Source of the DNA: Symbiodinium sp. CCMP2592
Lineage: Eukaryota; Sar; Dinophyceae; Suessiales; Symbiodiniaceae
Reading direction: 5' to 3'
Assembly: GCA_905221615.1 (NCBI GenBank)
Contig: CAJNDT010003846.1
Span: 562,001 to 626,000 of the forward strand
Length of the DNA: 64,000 nucleotides
The position numbers and the translations under genes were made by a program. Each line of letters begins with the position of its first letter. Position 1 is the first letter of the stretch. The notes under the pieces are model-generated. The model saw only the letters and a program-made list of their open reading frames with translations, was not told the origin of the DNA and ran no database searches. Positions 17,575-29,449 of this stretch are shown here, one piece after another.

Positions 17575-19721
17575 TCACTTGAAACAGTTTTGGTACATAT
17601 CTGCCATAAACCTAGGCCTCTCAGCAAGCCGCTCAAACTTCTTTGAGCACCTCTTCCCACAGCGAAGTCTGTTCCTGCCCTCATCAGCGAGACGGTGAAG
17701 CTTGCGGGAAGTGATGTGCCTGATGTACACATGGGCATCAGGGTCTCCCACAGATAACTCGGCCCAAGGCGGTATGATCTCATCAGCCGCAGCCTCTTCA
17801 GCACGAAGGTCCTGGACGTTGTCCTCTTCGTCCAGTGACGCCTCCGAGGCCGACGGTTCATCATTGAACTCCGGACCTGGTTCGCGCTCGGGATCAGTTG
17901 GAAAATAGCCCGAACGTGTGGTGTCCGGGAGGAACTTGCCGATCCTTATGTCGGCGAGCACGTACTCAAGAGACCTCAAAGCAGGCGCAACATTGTCACG
18001 CCCATAGATGTGCATCATCTCATCCTGCGGAGCCTTGTGATAACCCAAAATCCTCCGGTGCAGCGCATCAACACCGTACTTTGACATCCATGACAAGGTC
18101 GTAGCCTTACAGCTGTGAGTACCAAGCTTTGAGGCTTCAGGGAAACCTCTGGCAGACAAAATCCCGCGCAACCAACCAGCGGCTACAGTGGCCGTGGGCG
18201 GAACACCTGACCATCCGCCCTCCTGACCACGGCTGGGCAGGAGAGGAAAATCTTCTCCCTCGGGAATGGCGAGGTCCTCACGAAGGCTCATCCACGTCCT
18301 GAACCAAGGAACGGACGCCACCCCGCACAATGGCCCCACCATAGGAAGCAAAGCTGTTTTCCTCTCCAAGGAGAAACTGGTCTTCGTCCTTGAAGTCTCA
18401 CCTTGAAAGTACCCTGCAAGTGGTCCCATGAAAGAGTCCGGCTCGTCCAAAACCAGATTCATCAGGGCCTGGCCATCACTGTATCTAGCACGAAGATAAA
18501 TGCAGAGTAAGAAAAAGCCTGCGCATAGCCTGTCCACATCATTATCTGACTCATCCACAACAAGGCGCTCCAGCCTCTTGACCATAGCAACGGTGAGTGG
18601 CGGCTTCTGTCGCCTCTTCCTCTTTTTAAGAAAAGAGGCACGCGCAAGCCCTGTAAGGCGGCCACTGCAAAGGGAGTCCGAGAAAGACTCAGCACCCAAA
18701 ACGAACTTGCAAAACGCCAACGATGACATGAGCGCCTTGCCGAAAGACGGCGCGCTGGAGTCCTCCAGATCAAGTAGAAACTCGTACACATCCTTCTCTC
18801 TCAGTGGTAGCGGCTGGAGTCGCCGCTTCTTAGCCCACGCCAAGAAGCGGAGCAAAGGCCCAGCACGATTGTGAAGCGTACCGGCCGCCTTGCCCGAAAA
18901 GGTGTGCAGCAACCCTTGCGATACTGCAGAATCCTGGCACGACGCAGCTGCACACCGGCGGCCAACATCAAAGGTGAGTGGATCCTCAAGGACGATAGAC
19001 ACCCACTTCTGAATGGCAGCACGCAGCTTCTTGTCAAGGTGCTCACTCCAAGAATCCTGAAGCCTGACCCTGCCCAGGGCAAGCTTGACAACTGAAGCAA
19101 CGGTAACCTGGGAAGATACCACCTTGGGCCTTGGGCACTGGCACAGACATGACAGGCGGCATGGGCCCGCTGGCACGTGCCATCCCGGCAAACAAGTTGG
19201 CAGAGGGCTTAAGCTTAAAATCCCAGGACCGAACAAACCCAATCTTATTGAACTTGCGCATGCAAGACGCGAAATGAGCCTCGTACGACCCAAAGGCTAT
19301 GGCAGCATCCCTCCGGCGATTGTCACCTGCCTCAGAAACCCCACTTTCAGAAGATGCAGGGGGCATGAGCTGGGGAGAGTTGCACTCAAGCCTCGTCAAG
19401 AGGCTGCCAACGAGTATCAGGAAAGACCCGGCAGAGCTGAAGCACAAGAAACTGAAAGCAATCCCCAAGATGCAGCACGCGTTCAGTCAGAACCTCGAGC
19501 CCCGAAGATCCTAAGGGCCGTGACTGAAGCCTCTGCCGGGCTCGGACCTGCTGAGCCTCAAGTTCCTCGACGCGTGCACGCAAGAGGGCTACCTCGTGAT
19601 GGTAACCTGTGAGATCACCTTGAAGCACAGCGACCTGATGCCTCAAGGCTGTCACCTCAGCAACCTCTTGCTGAAGTTGCCCAATGGCACGAAGCGCTGC
19701 CTCGGCCTGGCCAGCGTCCAT
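17575..19721 (-). pseudogene. Tyrosine recombinase with N-terminal coiled coil
   Basis: The main frame (19293-17575, 572 codons) has a SAM-like N-terminal domain and a recombinase catalytic domain: an Arg in LRARYSD, the box GTHSCKATTLSW, then LGYHK and a presumed nucleophile Tyr in MHIYGRDN. The His-x-x-Lys in place of His-x-x-Arg is a variation. Codons upstream in two other frames continue the protein: YEAHFASCMRKFNKIG in the frame from 19468, and a heptad-rich coiled coil starting with a Met at 19721. At least two frameshifts therefore separate the N-terminal parts. The enzyme would integrate the circular DNA product of a DIRS-like element. The C-terminal ~110 residues are acidic, then Cys/Arg-rich. 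Confidence 0.72.
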
Positions 19722-19850
19722 CTACCAGCCACGCGGGCTGGTGTGCACGGCGCTCTAAGAGCAACGTCAATGGAGACCTGTTCAAGACCTCTGTGGACTC
19801 CAGGCTCGACAGCGCAGAAAATTCTTCCAAAGCTCAGCTCGAGCACTGAG

Positions 19851-19871
19851 CTTGAGCCAAAATGGCTACGG
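19851..19871 (-). promoter_or_regulatory. Dinoflagellate spliced-leader (dinoSL) sequence in genomic DNA
   Basis: On the minus strand these 21 bases read CCGTAGCCATTTTGGCTCAA followed by G, which is the invariant core of the 22-nt dinoflagellate spliced leader. The base before it is C, where the RNA usually has a non-C. It lies 130 bases upstream of the Met at 19721 that opens the coiled-coil/recombinase gene and is in the same orientation. A leader encoded next to a gene is expected when a trans-spliced mRNA has been copied back into the genome. The identity of the sequence is from memory of the published dinoSL; the retroposition is inferred. Confidence 0.85.
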
Positions 19872-19896
19872 GCGCGCTTGTCTGCTGAGATCCGTT

Positions 19897-19985
19897 TATT
19901 TATATGTATACATATATACATATATACACATATCTGCATATATATATATATATATATCTTTGTATACACACACACACGCACACAG
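19897..19985. repeat. TA/CA-rich microsatellite
   Basis: Alternating TATATACA and TATATATATA tracts pass into CACACACACGCACACA. It sits directly upstream of the spliced-leader match (on the minus strand), so it may flank the insertion point of the retroelement. Confidence 0.85.
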
Positions 19986-22126
19986 ACGGCATCCCGCAGA
20001 TGCGGCCTCCCAGGACGTATCACTCGGATGCCGTGGCAAGACCACGCAGGTCATGCACACGTCGTCGTCCTGCACGGCATCGCACAGATGCACATGCATA
20101 TGTGGCCACGCAGGCCACATGTCCCAGCAGCGCTGGCATCACTCAGACACCAGCAGCATGGTCTCGCAGACAACATGCTGCACAGCGTCACCTGGCTGCC
20201 GCACAGGCAAGCACAGGAGGACATCTCGCAGATGTGTATGCAGCACCTGCACCTCGCAGGCGACAGATGGGCTATGGCATCCCGCACTTTTTTGACTTTG
20301 CAGCGCTGTTCGGCGACCGAACGTGGCGAGCTGAAAGGACATGCATTGTGCACGGCGACCAAGTCGCTCACTTTGTGATCCGATACAGAAGAATAAAAGG
20401 GAAGAGAACGAAGAGCCGTGCGCCGCCCCGTAGGACCAAGCACGCACTCCAACAACGGTGTCCCCCGGTCCGCAGACCCAAGCAAGGACAAACACACAAG
20501 CTGATTGAAGGCACTACGCCGATGCAATGAGAATTCAGAGCCCAAATGATCACATAGCCAACCAACCGAGCATGTAACGAATCGAATATATAACGTACAG
20601 TGCCTTCCGAACAGCGCAAAAGGCCGTAAGGCCAAGATTCTCCATGGAGCAGTGTGCCTTCAAGGACAATGCGGGTATCCAGCTTTCAGATAACACAGAA
20701 GCAACAACAGCTGCTCGCCAAGGTCAAGTTAAAAGGTATCAACAATGACAACCGTCATCCAGGCATGTCCCGAAGCACATTCAGGCTAAAGCAAGTGATG
20801 CTTGGAGCACACAGAGCAAAGCACAGCGTTGAAGGAAGCCCTCTAGGCTAGTCCACACTGGCCATGGGCCGAACTCAGACTGGTCGCTTCTGGTAGGAGA
20901 TAAACAAACAGCATGTGATTACCCAAAGTTACGACTTCAGCGAACCAGCTAAGCATGAGCCGAAAAGGATGAAATCGTAGAATCGTAGAAGCGCTGCCAG
21001 TGGTCGCTGCCATGCTGAATATATTCTCAACTTAAGTATGGGAAACAGCCTGCGCCAATCAATAACATAGTGTCTAAAGGTGTAACTGGAATAAACCAGC
21101 ATGCAGCAACTTACAAGTCAGTCAGCAGCGTACTGGAGGCCACCACAGCCGCAAAAGTAAGTCGTGGTGTCGTATGGGGCTCTGCGCTGCCAGTGTGGCA
21201 CTGATGCCGAAGCAGAGACAACAGCTGTATCAGTAAAGTAACAGTAAAAGGATAGTAAGTTACTATGAAAAATTCAGCATGCTGCATCAGGCCATTTACA
21301 AGTCATGCAGCAAAGAGAGCCCGCCGGATTACGTGGTGCTGTTGTCAGGTTGAAGAAATCGAATGCGGATTCCGCAAAATCATGCATGGTACCAAACTAG
21401 GCAGTTAAACAGCAACCAAGGTAAACATCAACAGCACAACCTACAGATAAGGCCAGTAGGGCTCATGCCCACTGAACATATCGGTCACAGCTGAAGAAGT
21501 ATACAGCAGAGCACTGCCAGAGGCGACCATTGGTTGAAGGTTTAAGCTCAAGTAGAAACTATAAGAACGAATCTACAAGCCGGTCAGTGCATAGCTGCTT
21601 GCAAGGCCCTCAGCAACATATTGTGCATCGGGCCAGCTTGGTCAAAGAGCAAGGATATGTTGGCAACAGCACTTAAGTCGACATAGGACAACGAAGACTT
21701 TACACGATGTGGACTAAGAGCACAAAGGTCGGGTGAAGCTGATTTAAGTAGTGGATTAGTGCTGCTGCACAACTCCACTTTCATGAACCAGACAGCACGG
21801 CACCGCCCTGAAAGAAGCCAGCATGGCTCATGCATTCCGCACAACTCGATGCTAAGCACAATCACAGGGGGATAGGGTTCGAACACAATCAAGAACCATT
21901 AAGGAGCATCAATGAAATGCATGCAGCGGTGCATGTCAAGCAAGGAACGTGGCAAAGTCATGATACAGCTCAGTAGGACTATATCTATGTGCACCCAATA
22001 CCTTGTGAATCAGAGAGGGGCTCTATCAGGACTGTGCATTGAATCATCACTCATTGCGCATCAGCAGCAGCTTGCAGCACTCAGACAGCATGAAACCAGC
22101 CGCGATGGCCAGATGCATGGCATAGG
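19986..22126. other. No supported gene; probable 3' region of the second LINE copy
   Basis: About 2.1 kb without a credible ORF. From 19990 to 20260 a degenerate motif containing CGCAGATG or CACAGATG recurs. From 20640 on the sequence is rich in CAGCA/AGCAAC words and has related phrases such as CATTTACAAGTCATGCAGCA and AACTTACAAGTCAGTCAGCA. It lies just 3' (minus strand) of the USP domain of the second LINE copy and may be its 3' untranslated region. I see no clear 3' terminus. Confidence 0.4.
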
Positions 22127-23654
22127 TCAGCCTGCAGCGCTCAGGTCAGAAGGACGATAGAGACCAATGAGATAGCAACCAGTCTCAATTTCCGCATAGT
22201 CATTGGCAGTGGCCAGGTAGGGTTTCTGAGCATCATTGCATATAATAAATTTCCAGCAATCACGAAACCCCAACGCCTCCCCAGGCACACATATCGCTGT
22301 TTTGTAATGACCAGCAAGCATGGTGGGTCCGATGTGATATGTTACAAAGGCCAGACGACAATTGACCATGCGAGTGACCGTAGAATCAGAGGACTCAAAT
22401 GTGGGTACTGCAACCGACTGACCTGGACGTACTGTAACTCGGGTGAAAACCTTGCCAGCACCCGATTCCGTAGGCATAAAATCGATGAAGTTGCAAGACA
22501 ATGCCATGGCCATAGCCAAAGGTAGACAGAGCATGTATGTACGATTGACCTTCCCACATATCAATGCAAGACTGAAGATCTGCACCCAACCTGTCCAGAG
22601 TCAGGGGAATCATCAAGGAGCCACGTTCCTGAACATGAGTGCCATGCTCACGTTCCGCCCGGGATTGCCACATACCAGCAAAAGCACTTGGAGCAGCCTT
22701 GTCAAGGAAATGAGTGAGAAATTCCGCGGCATCATGCTGCTCATGAGCCTGAGGCCAGTCATTGAATATCATCAACCATGGCAGACAGTTCGTAAGCAGC
22801 AACATCCGCGCGCCAAGCACAACACTCAGACATCCGGAGCACCTGCCACCAACATGAGTGGGGTTTTGGTATATGTATCCCATCCAAGCAAGCGACATAG
22901 CCACCGAGTTCGCATAACACAGATTATGTGGATTCTGCAATGTCATGGTGGGCACCTTGTAATTGCGAGGGGGTCGAACAGTAATAATAACCACATCAGG
23001 ACTGCAGCTCACTGTCCCAGAAGCTCGCTCAGACGCTTCGCCAGTGGCGAGCGTCCCGATCGTCCTCTCCGAAAGCGGCCTCCGATCAGCTTCCAAACCG
23101 TGCAGTTCACAAGAAGACGAAGCCACTCGTGAATGTTCTGGGCTTCCTCCCCAACCGTCTCGACCTCCAGAACCAGACGATAAACCTCGGTTTCCAACTG
23201 TTCCGCAATCTTGTGGTGACCGTGGCACCTCAAAATGTTCTCCGGCGTGATGGAGTCCCTCAGGTGGTTCAATTTCCTGAGTAGCCTCGAATGCTCCAAA
23301 GGCCTGGCTTGGTCCGTGGAAATCACCTCTTCCGTGCGCAGTTCTGGGTTCCATTGGATGTATGGCCAGTACATCTCGTCGCCCTTGTCGATCACAAGGC
23401 CAGCCTGCACCGTTTCCTCCTTCTTGTCCGGAGTCACGGCCGCTTCTGCACGCTCTACGGTGGCTTCCAGAAGGGCTGACAGAAGAACGATACGAAGAGG
23501 ATAGCGCGGAATCTCGGTTTCTTTGGCTAGGTTCCATGCTTGCGATACTCTGGCCAGTGGCTGAATGATGGATTCTGGGCCGGTTGTGCGTAGGAAGAAG
23601 ACGTATCCTTGGTTGGCTTGTTGTATCGAGATCGCATCTTCGTGTCGCAAACAC
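22127..23654 (-). pseudogene. Second, diverged copy of the LINE USP deubiquitinase
   Basis: A Cys box NPHNLCYANS is encoded near 22904-22933 and a His box AGHYKT near 22300-22321, followed by an ICNDAQ/ANDYAE region in a second frame (22585-22127). The domain resembles the one at 4532-5400 but is clearly diverged. The frame runs from 23654 and shifts once near 22450-22580, so it is probably a relic. It overlaps the helical ORF at 23809-23009 in the -1 frame, the same relation seen in the intact LINE. Confidence 0.75.
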
Positions 23655-23809
23655 AGGCGACCTATGGCTGACACCAGATTGTCTTGATGGCTTGAAGAAG
23701 TCTGCGAGGGGCCGCTGTTGCCATTCTTTTGTCCCTTGCCCTTGCCCTTGTTCTTGTCCTTTTTCCCCTTGTTCTTGCCCTTCGGCTGTGAGTCCGTGAC
23801 TGCTGTCAT
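23009..23809 (-). CDS. Gly/Lys-tract helical ORF of the second LINE copy
   Basis: ORF of 266 codons starting MTAVTDSQPKGKNKGKKDKN, followed by helices, matching the layout of 6372-5158 (basic Gly/Lys tract, then a helical body, then a -1 shift to the USP domain). The sequence is too diverged for me to align in detail, so homology rests on arrangement, composition and the shared neighbour. No further 5' LINE ORF is recognised upstream, so this copy seems 5'-truncated near 23.85 kb. Confidence 0.5.
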   Translation of the reverse strand: MTAVTDSQPKGKNKGKKDKNKGKGKGQKNGNSGPSQTSSSHQDNLVSAIGRLCLRHEDAISIQQANQGYVFFLRTTGPESIIQPLARVSQAWNLAKETEIPRYPLRIVLLSALLEATVERAEAAVTPDKKEETVQAGLVIDKGDEMYWPYIQWNPELRTEEVISTDQARPLEHSRLLRKLNHLRDSITPENILRCHGHHKIAEQLETEVYRLVLEVETVGEEAQNIHEWLRLLVNCTVWKLIGGRFRRGRSGRSPLAKRLSELLGQ

Positions 23810-23829
23810 CGGTGCCGATGTGAAAGTTT

Positions 23830-24640
23830 AAACCCTTATACCAGTATACTTCTTATAACCTCGGCGCGAGCTTGGATTCTTTTCCACTCTACGCTCTGCT
23901 GTCAGGCTGTGCTTGAGCCTACGTTTGACCTGCGGTGAAACACTGGATTCCTGTATGTAAATGGGCATGAGGGAAAATTGAACAATCTGTTACGCCCTCA
24001 TCGTATACACAGCTTTGTCGTGTAATACGATCCTTGTGAAACTCTTCCTACTTCTTGTACTACTTCTACTTCTGTTTTCGCATGCTCCTGTGAGCTTGAT
24101 CTTCTCTTCTCGCACGCTTCTTTGAGCACTTTTGAACATCTTTCTTTTCCTTCTTAAGTCTTCATCCTCAATCTTCAGATGTCCTATAGCAGATTTGCGT
24201 GAATGCCAACACACACGATTGGCATGTGACTCACTCAGAATCTAAAGCGCACTCACTTTTTCTTCACGTCGCGATTCGCGATGTAGGTCCATCATTGCTC
24301 TTCGGCAACTGGAAACTTTTGCTTGCATCTTTTGGATTCTGGACTTTTCCACCAGTCCTTTTTGGCTTTCAAGCCTTTTGTCATTGGCTTTTAAACAATC
24401 GTTGTGCTCGTGGTGCTTGACGTTGCCGTGGGACTTTGCGTCCACGTGGCTTTTCTTTTGTCGTTGCCGTGGGATCTTTCCATCCTCGTGGCTTTTCCAA
24501 CTCTTTTCACAAGCTTTCTCCTTCAAAGCTTTGCGTTGTGAAACTTTGCGGGCCTGGACGATTTTACGTCCTCATACTCTGCCTTCCTTGGGCTTTCGCC
24601 CTCACTCTTGCTGCCTCTTTTGAGCTTTAAACCGCAACCT
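23830..24640. other. C/T-rich spacer, no supported gene
   Basis: The region lies between the second LINE copy and the Gag-like relic. From about 24400 it has imperfect direct repeats around CGTTGCCGTGGGA and CGTGGCTTTTC. On the minus strand it would be Lys/His-rich and could be a decayed tail of the Gag-like gene. I cannot support more. Confidence 0.4.
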
Positions 24641-24644
24641 TGGT

Positions 24645-26517
24645 TTACTCCAGCTCCTTCTCTCCACGCTGCCGCTTTTCAGTGCGTTGCTGGTTGAATG
24701 GGGATTCGCTCTTTTGTTTCTTATCCTTTTCAGTTTTCTTCTCCTTGTCCTTGCTCTTGGACTTTTCAACTGGCTTCTTCTTCTTCTCTTCCTTTTCAGC
24801 TGGCTTTGCTTCAGCTTTTGCTTCATCACTCTTCTTTTGTCTCTTTGGCTCTGAACCCCAGCTATCCTTGGGCGTGTACCCTTTCTTGGCTTGAGCTTTC
24901 TCATCCTCTTGAAGATCTTCCAACTCAGCCTTATACTTTTGATCATTTGACCGTAGATAGCTGATCACTTCTTCTCGAAAGTTGCAAATGTCAGGAGTTG
25001 TGACCCCCAACCTTTGTACTTAAAGGTTCTGTGCCGTATGTTTTGGTACATGAGATAGCATATCTTGCAGAATATGCGTCTCTCGTTGTTTGAGCGATCT
25101 GGCCTTTCGCCATTGTAATACATCTTGATCGCGTCTTCCATCAAGGGACAGTCGGGCGCCTTGTGTTGATCCCATTGCTTGCAGTAAAAACAGAGATTGA
25201 ATCTGCCCTTCTTGTACTGCTCATCCTTTGGATTCTTGAGCCACTTCGGATCCACTTTTGGCGGTAGCGGTGTACCTTTCGGCTCGTTCGGCTTCTCCTT
25301 GCTGTGGTCCAACTTCGTCTTTGCGACTTCTTCAAGCTTTTCATCGGACACTTCTCTGAACGACTTTTTCATCTTCTCCTTCAGCTCCAATTGCTTCTCC
25401 AAGGTGTTCGCTGCTTTTCGCTCTTCTTCAGTAATTCCTCCCTTGAGAACACTTGGCACTTTCTTCGGCATTGCCTTTATCTTCGCTGCTGGCGTTGCCG
25501 GGCTGCTTGCGTTGCGTCTCTTCTTAATCGTAGCCATCAGCTTTGCTAGAGAATCTCGCTCCTTTTCTTTGTCTTCGTCTGGCTTTACGTACAGATCTAA
25601 GCCTTTGAACTCTTCGCTTATTGTGTTCAGTAGTCTGTCCGCTGTCTGGACAACCACTCCTAGCTGCTGTAGGGCTTCTCTTGCATAGATCGTCCTCTCA
25701 ACATCTGCCCTATTGCCCACTACTTCTTCTTCAAGTTCTCGAACCTTTTTCATCCTTGCTTCGAGCTTCTCTTCCATCTCCTTCTTGAGTTCCTCTGCAT
25801 AACGGTCCATCTCTGCTTTGGCTTCTTTGTAAGCTTCTTCAGACTTCAAGCTATCTTCTTCCATAACCGAAATGCTCTCGATGTACTGCTTGGTGTTGTC
25901 TTCAACCTTTTCCAACAACTCCTGAGTTCGTAGTCCGAAACCCGAGGGGAGTCGTGACACAGGACGCCTCATCTGCTCCTGCCATATCATGAATTCTTTC
26001 TCAAGAGTCCCTGTAAGCAAATGATCCTTGATGCCTTTTACACTCACTTGTTCCATCACTGTTTCGAATATGGACATGGTGTCCACCTTGAATCCACTTC
26101 TGAGTGCATATAGTGCCTCTTGTTCCTCTTCCTCAGAGGACTGCACTACCGATTCATCGGCATCTGGCTTTTTCTTCTCTTCTTCTTCTATCTCTTTTGG
26201 CTGTTCTTCCTTCTTCTCTTCTTCCTGCGCTTCTCATCTTTCTGCTCATCTTGCTTCTTTTCTTCTTGTTGCTCATCTTGCTGCTTTTCTTCTTGCTGCT
26301 CTATTTCTTGAGGCTTCTCTTCTTGAGGCTTCTCTTCTTGGGGCTTCTCTTCCTCTGCTCTATCCGCAACTTCATCTGCTCTTGCTCTCACTTCTCTTCT
26401 TCTTGCTTCAGCCTCTGCCTTCAGCTCTTCCATTTGCTGGAATCTTACATCCATAATTCTTCTTTGCTCTTTTATTCCTTCCCTGATGTTCTCGGGAATT
26501 CTCTGTACCTTCTCCAA
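24645..26517 (-). pseudogene. Gag-like relic with coiled coil and zinc knuckle
   Basis: Three overlapping frames form one protein. The first (26517-26188) is Glu/Gln-rich with repeats of EEKPQ. The second (26146-24965, 393 codons) has a long coiled coil and a knuckle C-F-Y-C-x5-H-x4-C encoded near 25160-25210, then more Cys. The third (25010-24645) is a Lys/Glu-rich tail. Switches near 26200 and 24990 need at least two frameshifts. The organisation is that of a retroelement Gag; no linked pol is seen downstream. Family is not recognised. Confidence 0.6.
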
Positions 26518-26952
26518 GGCTTCGAAATTTACCTCTCCCAGCCTTCAACCTAAAGCGGGCTCATCTGTTGTTTCGGGTGCTGCTTCGAGTGTTTTTTTCA
26601 ACAGTTGCGCCACTACCAAACCTAGGAGCCACCACAGACGCCGCAGACGAAGACTCGAGTTTCTCAGCCCAGGACCACTTTAGGTGTAGGCTTGGCCACC
26701 TCCTGTCTCCCTAAGGTGCCCAGTTTGCAGGTTCCAAGCTGGGTGTTAGCCTAAGCCCAAAGCCAAAGCTGGTTCAGCTTCCCCAAGTGTCAAGTTGTTC
26801 TTCAAGCCACAGTCTGCGTAGCTGGTTGCGCCGCGCGGCACGGTAAAGGAGAAGCTAGGAACCACGCTGCTGCGCTAAACAGGAACCGCTGCCCTAGGCT
26901 TGGCTCCCAAGTCTACAGGAAGCGTAGCCAGGTCGAAAGCTGGTGCGACAAG

Positions 26953-28190
26953 GTGCGCCGGCTTGCGGTGCCAGCTGAAAGCATCGGAGCCCCAGCTATC
27001 TCTCCACCTAGGCTCTTTGCGGCTCCAGTGAGGGTCACCCTGCAGCAAACCCCGTCTGCTGGAGCAGATGCCACGGGCAGAAGGGATGAGTCTCTCTCCC
27101 GGAAGCCGGTGGTGCTCAGAGAAGCTCAGACCACTAGGGTGAGCTTCTCCCCCGGTCGTCGTCCTCAGACGTCGAAGTGATTCTCAGTGAAGGACCGGCT
27201 GATCGGAGTGAGATTCTTCCCCGATCACCTTCTTCCAAGGAACACTGAAAAGAAAGGAGGTGAGCTTCTCCCTCCAAAGTCATCGGTACAAAGACTGCGG
27301 GAAATTTTCGCCAAGCACCAGCGTCGACTCACAGCCAGGGACAAGGAGCTGTTGGAGTCAGAGGCGGATGCCTCAGATACCCCGTGGTCGCGAAGGGTGC
27401 GGCTTCGACCAGGCCCTGATGCCTATACGGGCCAGGGTCGAGCTTCTCACCGGCGGCCACTTCAAAGCTCTGGCCAGCCGGGTTCGAATGCAATGGCTGA
27501 CACGGAAGCCGACGAAGATGATGCCATTTCAGATGCAACGGAAGTCTCGGTCATCATGGAGCCTGTTCCGGAAAGTGCCAGGGCAGCGCTGGTCAGCTAT
27601 TTCACAAACCTCCAGCACCGGCCGACACTTGCCAGGCACTTCTTGCCTGGGGAGCTTTTGCTTCTCCAGGACATCTTCACCAAGGTCTCCGTCGCGGAGA
27701 CTAAGAACCTCAAGCTCTTGGGTAAAGACCAAAACCGTGTTACTTACGAGCTGGATGGCCAAAGAGTTCTTAAGCTAGCAGACAGCCCTCACAACGAAGA
27801 GTACAAGCGGTGAAGTTTTATGGGTTGGTGTAGGAACGTGCTCTACCAGCCCAGGGTTCTTTTGGTTCCTGGCTTCGATTTTACCTGGATCGAGGCAAGA
27901 GGAGTGGTCCTCAAGGACATTGGACCATCCAATGTGTCGGTTGCCTTCAGGACTGGGAGTTCGGGCAATACAGGCGTTCTCGCGGTGATGGAGGTTTCCT
28001 CAGATTCGTGGGCAAGTTCTCGCCTGCGGTCCTGGAGCAGCTTATGGCTGTCTGGGACTCTCTCAGACTGAACTACCCGGCCAGGTTCCTCAAGTGCGCG
28101 GAGAATGCTCGCAGTTACCACTCTCTGCTTCGGAAGCAACAGTGCATGTGGTTCAAAGGTACCCTCAGCACGCACTTCAACCAGGATTGA
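26953..28190 (+). pseudogene. Unrecognised coding relic with repeated V-S-F-S-P-like motifs
   Basis: Plus-strand frames at 26953-27180, 27187-27813 and 28008-28190 appear to be parts of one broken gene. A V-(S/R)-F-(S/F)-P-like motif is encoded repeatedly (near 27139, 27208 and 27258, and again near 28266 and 28335 downstream). The central part reads TYELDGQRVLKLADSPHNEE, which recalls the strands of a kinase-like fold, but no catalytic motif is visible. The piece at 28008 ends with ARSYHSLLRKQQCMWFKG. Function is unknown; it may belong to a retroelement. Confidence 0.4.
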
Positions 28191-28199
28191 GACTTTTGA

Positions 28200-28855
28200 G
28201 CAGTGTTGTGCAACAGCCTGCAGCTGCCAGTAGGTCTCCTCTGGCACCGAGCTTCAACCTAAAGCCAGAGTGAGTTTCTCTCCTGAAGTTTCAAAGTGGC
28301 TGGAGGTGAGGCTTTCCCTCCTGCCCGAGCTCTGAGGGTAAGTTTCTCCCCGCAAGGCCACCTGGCCACAGGGCGAGTACCTTCCCTGTAGACCGTAGGA
28401 CAGTCTCTCCTGAGGTGTCGGAGCCTAAGTGCCTCACAGGCACCAAGAAACCTTGGTTGCCCTCTTTTTGTTTCAAAGCCTCGTTGAGCCCCTTCGACAA
28501 GACCCTACAGGGCGCGGACCAGTAGGCTGTCGTTCTGTGAGTTTTCCAGGACACGGACGTTTTTAGAGGAGTTTTAGTAGTACCAGAGTGCTCTAAAGGC
28601 CTTAGAGAAGTGCTTAGTGCTCCACCACTGGACAAGATCTACACGAGGAAGTGAAGGGCGAGCAACGTATGTTGCAGGCGACGGCGAAAGACCATGATGC
28701 GAGGCACAGAGGTTCCCACCCAAAACTGGCCAGGAGACATTTCTAACAAAGTCGCACAAGAAATTGAAATTCTGGCAAGAGAAAGACAGAAAGCAGACAG
28801 AATTGCTGACAATTGGACGCAAATTGGATTTTGAACACATTCTTGTCAATTTTGC
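28200..28855. other. No supported gene
   Basis: Tail of the coding relic and then featureless sequence. A few V-S-F-S-P-type codings recur up to about 28360; after that I see nothing recognisable until the 450-bp tandem duplication. Confidence 0.4.
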
Positions 28856-28858
28856 AAC

Positions 28859-29418
28859 GACAAAAAAAGGTGGATTTGTTTGTGTGCGTGGGACAAATCT
28901 TGGGTCGTTTCGGACGAAACACCAGGCCTAGTGGTGTTGTTCGTTCATTTTTGCTAACACACATACACAACACACACACAACACTACACTTTCTTTTGGT
29001 GGGACAGGCCTCATCCACAGCAGTTGCTGCACGGTTCCAGTGAGAACTGCAATACAGAAAAGTTGTTGGAAGAAAAGGTGGATGATAAGTCTAGAAGCAG
29101 TCAAGCAAAGTTGCAACGTCACTCACCTTGCTATGCTCTGCAAAGTTGTGGAGTGGGAAACAACCGAGCTCTTTGGTTTCTGATTTGGTTGCAGCTATTG
29201 ATTCTTCCACGATGCTGCAGCCGCGGTCATGACTGGAAGTTTTCCAACGGAAACGACAATGGAGATGGTGCTTATTGTCATCTGCATTGCACACCGCTGC
29301 AGGACAACGACAAAAAAAGGTGCATTTGTTTGTGTGCGTGGGACAAATCTTGGGTCGTTTCGGACGAAACACCAGGCCCAGTGGTGCTGTTCGTTCATTT
29401 TTGCTAACACACATACAC

Positions 29419-29449
<31 letters not shown>

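Larger units (their letters stand above)
1..19871 (-). mobile_element. Tyrosine-recombinase (DIRS/Ngaro-like) retroelement, interrupted by a LINE
   Basis: Read on the minus strand, this stretch holds in order a spliced-leader match (19871), a coiled coil and tyrosine recombinase (19721-17575), a Gag-like protein (17185-16028), and one long ORF with dioxygenase, methyltransferase-like, RT and RNase H domains (16012-14939, continuing 3054-147). There is no integrase, and a tyrosine recombinase is present, which fits DIRS/Ngaro-type elements. The recombinase lies 5' of Gag, whereas in classical DIRS elements it is at the 3' side; this is unusual. The 3' end lies before the window. The 146 bases left of the RT ORF show no gene. 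The assignment to one element is inferred from strand, order and close spacing. Confidence 0.65.
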
